Assembly (NCBI GenBank): GCA_902761265.1
Contig: CACWJV010000172.1
Span: 1 to 5,072, forward strand
Direction: 5' to 3'
Length of the DNA stretch: 5,072 nt
Source: Oscillospiraceae bacterium
GTDB taxonomy: Bacteria > Bacillota > Clostridia > Oscillospirales > Acutalibacteraceae
Position 1 is the stretch's first letter, and every line of letters begins with the position of its first letter. The translations under genes were made by a program, and so were the position numbers. Positions 1-4,861 of the stretch are shown here, in pieces. A model generated the notes under the pieces. The model made no database searches and had not been told where the DNA came from. It saw nothing but the letters and a program-made list of their open reading frames with translations.

Positions 1-1
1 C

Positions 2-214
2 CGTGTGCAGACCAAGGGCGTTGTGAGCGACGGACTGGTGTCGTGGGTGATGCAGTTTGCCGACAAGATCGAAGTGGTTGCACCGCGGTCTTTGCGCACG
101 CAGATGCAGCAGCGCGCCGAAGCCGTGCTGGCGGTCTATCGCCAGAGCACGGAACCGGCCGCAGAAGAACCGACGGACGACACTGCACCGGAGAACGCAG
201 AGGCGGACGCGTGA
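2..214 (+). CDS. WYL-domain transcriptional regulator, C-terminal end (partial)
   Basis: This is the last 70 codons of a gene whose start lies left of the window, in the frame beginning at base 2. The visible protein has a short strand and helix (VSDGLVSWVMQFADKIEVVA), then PRSLRTQMQQRAEAVLAVY. That matches the usual end of YafY/WYL-type regulators, where a W..QF.D..EV..P..LR pattern is followed by a helix ending in a tyrosine (the WCX segment). Such proteins have an N-terminal winged helix-turn-helix and a ligand-sensing WYL domain, both out of view. The family end normally falls near the tyrosine; here about 23 further residues follow, rich in Glu, Asp, Ala and Pro and probably disordered. 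The gene converges on the minus-strand operon and is separated from it by a terminator. A GTG at 5 could in principle be a start, but the family match argues for a truncated longer protein. The assignment rests on a short segment. Confidence 0.6.
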   Translation, partial: RVQTKGVVSDGLVSWVMQFADKIEVVAPRSLRTQMQQRAEAVLAVYRQSTEPAAEEPTDDTAPENAEADA

Positions 215-260
215 ATCCAAAGAAAAAAAGCTCGCAAGAGCACCCGTTATTAAATAAGCA

Positions 261-293
261 GGCGGCTGAGTTTTTTACTCAGCCGCCCTTTTT
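261..293 (+). terminator. Intrinsic terminator, probably bidirectional
   Basis: A perfect 10-bp GC-rich stem (GGCGGCTGAG at 261-270 pairing with CTCAGCCGCC at 278-287) encloses a 7-nt loop (271-277). It is followed by C and five Ts (289-293). It lies 46 nt after the stop of the WYL gene and serves that gene on the + strand. The stop of the minus-strand GNAT gene is only 13 nt from the other side of the stem. Read that way, the hairpin is followed by TGCTTATTTAAT, a weaker U tract, so it could also end the leftward transcript. Confidence 0.9.
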
Positions 294-300
294 CATACTT

Positions 301-756
301 TCAATTAACCGGAGTATATTCAAAGGAGAGTTCAATCTCATCAAGTCCATCGGTGATTGCGTGAATTCTGCCTGTCTCCTGAAATCCCATTTTGTGATAC
401 AACCGTTTTGCATTGGTGTTGTTTTCGAGTATCCACAGAGTGGGGGTGTCGGTGCATTGCGCAATAGCGAATTGCAGCAGCTTCGTGCCATAGCCCATAT
501 TTTGTTTATCAGGAAGAATATAAAGGTCTTCAATGATACCATCTTTGATCGAAACAATACCAATCGGTTTCTCTTCAATCAGTATATAGAATTTGCTTCC
601 GCACTTCATTTTGTTTCGAATATATTCCTGCTGCCTTTCGGGCGTGTGCATCTCGATAAAATCATGTGCACAAAAGGAACGATGCGATTCCTTCCAAGAG
701 ATTGAGTGTACAACTGCGGCTTGGACCAAGTTCGTTTCTTCTACTGCAAGTATCAC
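301..756 (-). CDS. GNAT-family N-acetyltransferase
   Basis: A 151-residue protein of ordinary GNAT length, predicted to move an acetyl group from acetyl-CoA to an amine; the acceptor cannot be deduced. Motif A is visible: strand EDLYILP at residues 76-82, then the pyrophosphate-binding turn QNMGYG at 85-90 and helix TKLLQFAI. Motif B is NNTNAKRLYHKMGF at 112-125, with the tyrosine that commonly acts as general acid in this superfamily. I start it at GTG 756 because GGAGG lies 5 nt upstream and the N-terminus (MILAVEETNL) then fits the family; an in-frame GTG at 774 would place that ribosome binding site inside the gene. It lies 53 nt behind the PHP gene on the same strand, with no convincing terminator between them, so read-through is possible. 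Its GC content is about 42% by direct count, clearly below its neighbours, which suggests separate acquisition. Confidence 0.9.
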   Translation of the reverse strand: MILAVEETNLVQAAVVHSISWKESHRSFCAHDFIEMHTPERQQEYIRNKMKCGSKFYILIEEKPIGIVSIKDGIIEDLYILPDKQNMGYGTKLLQFAIAQCTDTPTLWILENNTNAKRLYHKMGFQETGRIHAITDGLDEIELSFEYTPVN

Positions 757-761
757 GTTTT

Positions 762-766
762 CCTCC
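762..766 (-). promoter_or_regulatory. Ribosome binding site that sets the GNAT start
   Basis: GGAGG on the minus strand, with 5 nt before GTG 756. This selects the GTG at 754-756 over the upstream in-frame GTG at 772-774, which has no comparable site in front of it. Confidence 0.75.
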
Positions 767-809
767 ACAAACACCGATTTGTTTGTATGCTCGTATCACA
801 CTGTCTGTT

Positions 810-2345
810 TCAAAACCGGCTGCCCAGCCTCACGCCGGCAATCCGCAGCCATTTGTGTACTTCGGCGATGATGAAATCGAATGTGCCGAGATCGAGGAAC
901 AGCCCTCTGGTCACCGGCAGGCTGGCGTTCTTTGCGGCGTTGCGTTCCGCGTTCAGCAAAAACGGCTGGGTATAGAGCATACCGCCCTCGCCGAACACCT
1001 CAAAGCGAAGGTAGTCGCCGAGCGAGCCAGCATAGTCGTCGAGATCAAAAGTCGCGTTGTCTGCGCGTTTGACTGCAACCGTTTTGCCGTTTGAAATCAT
1101 GCGCACGAGCAGGGCGTGTTTGCTTTTGATTGTAATCGTCTGCGCGGCGGCGTCCACCGCGACCGCAGACACGGACGGAAACGTTTTGACGGTGGTATAT
1201 CCGTCCTCGTCCAGCACGCTGTAGGTGATGCCGATATCTTCGTCGGCGTCGAGCTTGCCGCTTTCAATATCGCGCACGCGTTGCGTCATGGTGTCGGCGG
1301 CGGCAAGCACGGCTTTGCAAACGGCATTCTTTTCGCCGTACAGCGCTTTCAGCGCTTCGGCAATCTCATAGAGTTCGTCCGGATTGCCCAGACAGTGGCT
1401 CGCCGCAAAGAACCGGCCGTTTTGCAGCGCGGCTTTGGCGTCGGCGGCCGTCAGCGACTCCATTAGCAAAACGGAAAACCCGGTGTCGATCACGTCAAGC
1501 TGATGCGCGTCGGAGCTTGCGATGCCAAACACATTTTTGCCCTTTGCCGCAAACCGCTGCAGCAGCTTATCCCAAAGAATGCGGTCAAACCGCGTGCGGT
1601 TGTCGCCTTTGGAGTTCATGTCAATGCCGATGCAGGCGTCATAGCGGTCGAGATAGGACGCGAATTTGTTGATATGATAGGCGAACGACGGGTTTTGATC
1701 GCTGTAGGCGTCGGCGCTGTGCAGCTCATACCGCGCCTTGGTGTATTCGCCGGGGTGGTTGATGACACAAAGACCGCCGGCTTTCTCCACGCTGCGAATG
1801 GCGTCTTCATAGCCGGAGATCGTGTTGTCGTGAAAATCCGCAAACCAGCTTGTCACATGCGCGTTGACGGACACCGCGTTTTGCTCGATGCCGAACGGCA
1901 GATGCAACATCGTGCGGCCGCCGGTCTTCAAATATTCGTTGCCGTCTTTGCTGTAAACGCTGTAAGCGGCGCCGCCCGGAAACGTGCCTTCTGTGCCGAG
2001 GTAGGTGATCTCGCCCTCGCTGCGGTGCAAAAGATCCAGCGCCCGTTTGACAAAGGGTCGCGTCGGGCCGCTGACAAAGCCGGGATCGACGATGCCGTGG
2101 TCGGTGACCGCCACAATGTCAAAGCCGGTTTCCACATGGCGCTGCATGCTTTCTTTGAGCGTGTGGTCGCCGTCGCTCGCGTTTGTGTGCGTGTGCAGCG
2201 CAGTCTTATACTGTCCGGCCGTTTTCCATTTGACGCCGGCATAGGGGTTCGTGATGGTATAGGCTGAGTTTCCTGCAGACGCCGCCGGCAGCACCGCGGC
2301 AACGATCAGCAGCAAACCTAAGACAAAGGCAAAAAGTTTCTTCAT
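810..2345 (-). CDS. Secreted PHP-domain metal-dependent phosphoesterase
   Basis: A 511-residue exported protein with a PHP (polymerase and histidinol phosphatase) fold, predicted to hydrolyse a phosphate ester using bound metal ions. The N-terminus is a clear signal peptide: MKK, a hydrophobic stretch, then ASA at 22-24 as likely cleavage site. The PHP metal ligands appear in the family order: H51 and H53 with D58 (LHTHTNASDG), D82-H83 (TDHG), E119 (GTEG), H162 (NAH), H197 (NHPG), and D279 with H281 (SSDAH). The catalytic centre therefore looks intact. A PHP-typical tail (AALQNGRFFAAS, 305-316) leads into a probable beta-sandwich at about 370-465 ending YTQPFLL. The last 40 residues form a separate extension with an amphipathic or hydrophobic helix. 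It is cotranscribed with the transporter 14 nt upstream; AGAAGG sits 7 nt before the ATG. The substrate is unknown; sugar or polyol phosphates are plausible given the transporter, but that is inference. The lack of a lipobox or sortase motif suggests release or loose surface attachment. Confidence 0.9.
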   Translation of the reverse strand: MKKLFAFVLGLLLIVAAVLPAASAGNSAYTITNPYAGVKWKTAGQYKTALHTHTNASDGDHTLKESMQRHVETGFDIVAVTDHGIVDPGFVSGPTRPFVKRALDLLHRSEGEITYLGTEGTFPGGAAYSVYSKDGNEYLKTGGRTMLHLPFGIEQNAVSVNAHVTSWFADFHDNTISGYEDAIRSVEKAGGLCVINHPGEYTKARYELHSADAYSDQNPSFAYHINKFASYLDRYDACIGIDMNSKGDNRTRFDRILWDKLLQRFAAKGKNVFGIASSDAHQLDVIDTGFSVLLMESLTAADAKAALQNGRFFAASHCLGNPDELYEIAEALKALYGEKNAVCKAVLAAADTMTQRVRDIESGKLDADEDIGITYSVLDEDGYTTVKTFPSVSAVAVDAAAQTITIKSKHALLVRMISNGKTVAVKRADNATFDLDDYAGSLGDYLRFEVFGEGGMLYTQPFLLNAERNAAKNASLPVTRGLFLDLGTFDFIIAEVHKWLRIAGVRLGSRF

Positions 2346-2352
2346 GGGTCAA

Positions 2353-2358
2353 CCTTCT
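2353..2358 (-). promoter_or_regulatory. Ribosome binding site of the PHP gene
   Basis: AGAAGG on the minus strand, 7 nt before ATG 2345. It begins directly after the transporter's TGA (2362-2360), so ribosomes ending the transporter are well placed to start the PHP gene. This supports a single transcript. Confidence 0.7.
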
Positions 2359-2359
2359 T

Positions 2360-3739
2360 TCAGGCGTCATGCGTGTGCTTTTCCGCTAGCGCGGCTTTGT
2401 CGTCCTCCCACTGCTTGCCGTATAGAGGATAGAACTTCATGCCGATCGCCGACGCGATCAACAGCAGCGCCGGAATCGCCATCCATGCCACGAGGATGCC
2501 GTGCTTGGCAAGCGCGCTCTGCATCCCGGCGGTCAGCGTCGTGTCGTAGCCGAACCATTTGGCGATCATCAGAAACGCGGCGTTGGCAAGAGAAATGGCC
2601 GGTTTCGTAATCAGCGAATTGACGCCGGCATAGATGCCTTCGCGCCGCGCGCCGGTTTTGAGCTCGTCATAGTCGATCACGTCGCCGTTCATGATCGGCA
2701 CAAGATACATGCCGCCGGCAAATCCGCAGCCTGCCAAAACAAATACAACCAGCGCCACCGGCGTGATCTGGCCGCCGATGCACATCGCTGCCGCGCCCGC
2801 GGCAAAGGCGATACACATGATTGTCACGCATTTGCGCACACCCCACGGCCGCAGCATTTTGATCCACAAAAGAATGCCGCTGACCGCGCCGAGCCCCAGC
2901 GCACCGTAGGCGAACGGCATCGGGGTGTCGAACTCGTCAAAGTAGTAGATCACGCCCTGCATGAGGATCGTCTGAATGAAGATGACGGTGAACGAGAGAA
3001 TCTCAAACACCACGAACGAGCGGTTTTTGAAGCAGGTGACGACCGAACGGAAGATGTTCATCTCCTCGGTCGATTCGTTTTGTACCTTTTCTTTATAGAA
3101 AAACGTGGAGAGGAAGATGACGAGGAAGGCGACGATGCCGATGGCGGTCATGATGATCTGGAACCGGGTCGGGTCGGAACCGACCTCCGGTTTGATCAGC
3201 GGGAACACCACCAGCGGCACGGCGAGCGTGATCACGCTGAACGCGATTTTCCAAATGAAGATGCTGGATCTGGCTTTGTTGCTCACCGCCATTGTGTAGG
3301 GCATGACATACAGCGATGTGGCGATCGCGGTATAGAACATGTCAAACAGGAAGAGCGTGACGAGCATCTGGATAAACAGCACGGTTTGGCTGCCGCCGAA
3401 CGGCCAGCGGAACCATGTGGCGATGAAAATCAGCGCGTAAAACAGCGAGCCGTAGCGGATATACGGAATCCGGCGGCCGAGCTTCGATTTCGTGCGGTCG
3501 GAAATATAGCCGAACAGCGGATCGTTTACAGCGTTCCAGATGCCGAACAGGATCCAGACGAGCGAGGCAAGCTTTTCGTCCATGCCCATAAACTTCGTAA
3601 AGAAATAGGTCATGCCGCCGCCGGTGAGCAGAGAATTCAGCGTGCCGCACAAACAGTCGGCAAAGCTGAGCCAGAATTTGCCGGCAACCGGTACTTTTTC
3701 GGTTGGATCGGCAGGCGTGTTGGTTTTGTTTTCATCCAT
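2360..3739 (-). CDS. GPH-family (MelB-type) sugar:cation symporter
   Basis: A 459-residue inner-membrane protein with about 12 hydrophobic segments, the usual size for the glycoside-pentoside-hexuronide:cation symporter family of the major facilitator superfamily. Two family signatures are intact. After TM2 comes WNAVNDPLFGYISDRT (68-83), continuing to a KLGRR-PY motif at 86-93. In the second half is DVIDYDELKTGARREGIY (353-370). These proteins import glycosides, pentoses, hexuronides or sulfosugars with Na+ or H+. The position matching Asp55 of Salmonella MelB is Asn69 here, while the Asp59 equivalent is kept (Asp73), so ion coupling may differ. I start at ATG 3739: GGAGG lies 9 nt upstream and the first 8 nt overlap the hydrolase end. 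A TTG at 3763 in the same frame would place that site inside the gene. The N-terminal 20 residues are polar and cytoplasmic. The solute cannot be named; the neighbouring PHP enzyme and hydrolase suggest a modified sugar. Confidence 0.93.
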   Translation of the reverse strand: MDENKTNTPADPTEKVPVAGKFWLSFADCLCGTLNSLLTGGGMTYFFTKFMGMDEKLASLVWILFGIWNAVNDPLFGYISDRTKSKLGRRIPYIRYGSLFYALIFIATWFRWPFGGSQTVLFIQMLVTLFLFDMFYTAIATSLYVMPYTMAVSNKARSSIFIWKIAFSVITLAVPLVVFPLIKPEVGSDPTRFQIIMTAIGIVAFLVIFLSTFFYKEKVQNESTEEMNIFRSVVTCFKNRSFVVFEILSFTVIFIQTILMQGVIYYFDEFDTPMPFAYGALGLGAVSGILLWIKMLRPWGVRKCVTIMCIAFAAGAAAMCIGGQITPVALVVFVLAGCGFAGGMYLVPIMNGDVIDYDELKTGARREGIYAGVNSLITKPAISLANAAFLMIAKWFGYDTTLTAGMQSALAKHGILVAWMAIPALLLIASAIGMKFYPLYGKQWEDDKAALAEKHTHDA

Positions 3740-4643
3740 GATCGGGGACCTCCATTTTTTCAACTTTTTGGATAAAATCAGTCAGAATCCGCAGATACCG
3801 CGGCTCGTCCGTAAGGAAGGAACGCGCGTGCTCCGCGCCGGGAAACGTGTGGACTTCGCAATAGCCGCGGGTGGCGGTTTTGATCTTTTCGGTGTGCGAT
3901 ACCGGAATCAGCGTGTCGCTTTCGCCGTGGATCAGACACAACGGCACGTCGTTTTCCCGGAGCGCGTCTGCCGGATTCGCTTGGAGAATGCTGACGCGAA
4001 ATAGCACCCGGCACATCAGCTCCACCGGCCAGAGCATCAGGCGCGGCAGATGGAACGAGCGCAGCTTGCCTTCGATGACGGAGCGGAAATCCGCGTAGCC
4101 GCAGTCGAGCACGGCAAACCGGACGGGCGGACGCTGACCCAGACACAGCATCGTGAGTGCGCTGCCCATAGATTCGCCGTGCAGACCGAGGAAGATATCT
4201 TTGCCAAACCGGGTAAAGCTGTCGTCGATGAGGGCGCGCAGATCGCGGGATTCCGTGACGCCGAACGCGCAGGGCGCTTTTTTGTTTAGCCCGTGGCCGC
4301 GGCTATCATAGATCACACAGTTGTAGCCCAGCGCACGAAACAGATGGGTATATTTGATACTGCCGTGGCGGTCATAGCTGTAGCCGTGTGACAAGATCAC
4401 ATATTTGTCGCTCGGTGTTTGTGCGTTGATCAGCTCCGCGTGCAGCGCATAGCCGTCGAACGAGCGAACGGTGTAATATGTGTTTTTCGTTTCGTCGTAG
4501 TCGCGCAGATACCGCATGGCGGCTTCAAGCCGCAGCGTTTCGTCAAACGTCGGCCGCGGCGGATAGACGAGATAGCGCGCAAGACACCCGGACGCGATCA
4601 GCAGGATCAGTACCAGCGCCGCCAGAACAGAAACAATGACCAT
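3732..4643 (-). CDS. Membrane-anchored alpha/beta hydrolase
   Basis: A 303-residue serine hydrolase with one N-terminal membrane segment (about residues 2-24), resembling YqkD-type hydrolases of Bacillota. The fold is marked by the oxyanion-hole HGY at 86-88, the DSRGHG strand-turn at 113-118, and the nucleophile elbow GESMG with Ser158. The acid is Asp243 in HGESDTLIP and the catalytic His272 lies in PGAEHA, so the triad is complete. The family includes esterases, lipases and acyl-peptidases; the substrate here is not readable. I start at ATG 4643, with GGGGG 7 nt upstream. A TTG at 4676 extends the frame but lies upstream of the promoter -10 box, so the promoter seen here could not make that form. 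It is the first gene of the operon, and its last 8 nt overlap the transporter. The short start leaves no basic residues before the membrane segment but Arg23 and Arg30 just after it, so the side of the membrane facing the catalytic domain is uncertain. Confidence 0.9.
   Translation of the reverse strand: MVIVSVLAALVLILLIASGCLARYLVYPPRPTFDETLRLEAAMRYLRDYDETKNTYYTVRSFDGYALHAELINAQTPSDKYVILSHGYSYDRHGSIKYTHLFRALGYNCVIYDSRGHGLNKKAPCAFGVTESRDLRALIDDSFTRFGKDIFLGLHGESMGSALTMLCLGQRPPVRFAVLDCGYADFRSVIEGKLRSFHLPRLMLWPVELMCRVLFRVSILQANPADALRENDVPLCLIHGESDTLIPVSHTEKIKTATRGYCEVHTFPGAEHARSFLTDEPRYLRILTDFIQKVEKMEVPDHG
3749..3753 (-). promoter_or_regulatory. Ribosome binding site of the transporter, inside the hydrolase gene
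   Basis: GGAGG on the minus strand, 9 nt before ATG 3739, lying within the last codons of the hydrolase. It decides the transporter start and, with the 8-nt gene overlap (ATGGATGA), points to translational coupling. Confidence 0.8.
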
Positions 4644-4650
4644 AGGCGAA

Positions 4651-4655
4651 CCCCC
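4651..4655 (-). promoter_or_regulatory. Ribosome binding site of the hydrolase
   Basis: AAGGGGG on the minus strand, 7 nt before ATG 4643. It is an imperfect but usable Shine-Dalgarno sequence and lies almost at the predicted 5' end of the transcript. Confidence 0.6.
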
Positions 4656-4664
4656 TTTTCGTTT

Positions 4665-4693
4665 ATTGTAGCGCAAGCGGCGGTGAATGTCAA
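4665..4693 (-). promoter_or_regulatory. SigA/sigma-70 promoter of the hydrolase-transporter-PHP operon
   Basis: On the minus strand a perfect -35 box TTGACA (4693-4688) is followed by a 17-nt spacer and the -10 box TACAAT (4670-4665), one mismatch from consensus. Transcription should begin near 4657-4659, giving a leader of only about 15 nt before ATG 4643. Such a promoter would be strong unless repressed. One copy of a 12-bp repeat lies in the spacer. Confidence 0.88.
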
Positions 4694-4732
4694 ATCAAAA
4701 GCCGGCGCAAGGGGCGCTCTGCGTAAGCTGCG
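4671..4732. repeat. Three imperfect 12-bp direct repeats around the operon promoter
   Basis: GCGCAAGCGGCG (4671-4682), GCGCAAGGGGCG (4705-4716) and GCGTAAGCTGCG (4721-4732) share 10-11 of 12 positions with the first copy. All have the same orientation. The first lies between the -35 and -10 boxes of the leftward promoter; the other two lie upstream of its -35. Starts are spaced 34 and 16 bp apart. Possible binding sites for a regulator, but short GC-rich words can recur by chance. Confidence 0.4.
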
Positions 4733-4762
4733 TTCCCATAACGAAGGTTTGAAAAAGGAAAT

Positions 4763-4776
4763 ATTTCTTAAGAAAT
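4763..4776. promoter_or_regulatory. Perfect 14-bp palindrome, possible operator
   Basis: ATTTCTTAAGAAAT is identical to its reverse complement. It lies between the two divergent promoters, about 45 bp upstream of the rightward -10 box and about 70 bp upstream of the leftward -35 box. It is too short and AT-rich to be a terminator and is not followed by a gene end, so a dimeric regulator site is the likelier reading. Confidence 0.4.
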
Positions 4777-4807
4777 CGACAAATTTTTTAGCAAAAACCT
4801 AGACTTT

Positions 4808-4842
4808 TTGTGACAAGTGGTATAAAATTAGTTTTGTAACAA
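4808..4842. promoter_or_regulatory. Pair of TTGTnACAA sites flanking the rightward -10 box
   Basis: TTGTGACAA (4808-4816) and TTGTAACAA (4834-4842) are both perfect 4-bp inverted repeats around a single central base. Their centres are 26 bp apart and the -10 element (4821-4826) lies almost exactly midway. The second copy overlaps the expected transcription start. This is the arrangement expected of a repressor operator pair; the regulator is unknown. Confidence 0.5.
4818..4826 (+). promoter_or_regulatory. Extended -10 promoter of the rightward secreted-protein gene
   Basis: TGG followed by TATAAA (4821-4826) fits an extended -10 element (TGnTATAAT), with transcription expected near 4833. The hexamer 17 nt upstream (4798-4803) is a poor -35 match, which is usual for extended -10 promoters. 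The A/T-rich DNA upstream (4751-4810) could act as an UP element. Confidence 0.6.
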
Positions 4843-4847
4843 CCATC

Positions 4848-4853
4848 GGGAGG
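4848..4853 (+). promoter_or_regulatory. Ribosome binding site of the rightward gene
   Basis: GGGAGG lies 8 nt before ATG 4862. It is a strong Shine-Dalgarno match and sets the start of the right-edge gene. Confidence 0.8.
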
Positions 4854-4861
4854 TTTGTGTA

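Noticed and set aside
43..705. 220-codon + strand open frame spanning the WYL end, the terminator and the GNAT gene
   Set aside because: It runs through a strong terminator and across the antisense of a clear GNAT gene; its composition changes along its length and no domain is visible.
785..814. Possible promoter for the GNAT gene (TTGAAA with GCATAC 17 nt downstream, minus strand)
   Set aside because: The -35 is fair but the -10 matches poorly, so it cannot be distinguished from chance.
809..840. Possible terminator hairpin at the end of the PHP gene (GGCTGGGCAGCC then GGTTTT on the minus strand)
   Set aside because: The stem is only 4 bp, the T run is four bases and it overlaps the stop codon; too weak to call.
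1503..2267. 254-codon + strand open frame opposite the PHP gene
   Set aside because: It is a shadow of the PHP gene; no ribosome binding site or family motif was seen, whereas the opposite strand has a signal peptide and complete metal ligands.
2501..3775. Long open frame of 424 codons on the + strand opposite the transporter
   Set aside because: It is antisense to a gene with strong GPH signatures. Its protein is rich in His, Arg, Asp and Glu with no recognisable domain, as expected from the codon bias of the true gene.
4581..4597. Lipobox-like ASGC at the end of the hydrolase membrane segment
   Set aside because: Position -3 is Ala instead of Leu and there is no basic n-region with the chosen start, so a plain membrane anchor is more likely than a lipoprotein.
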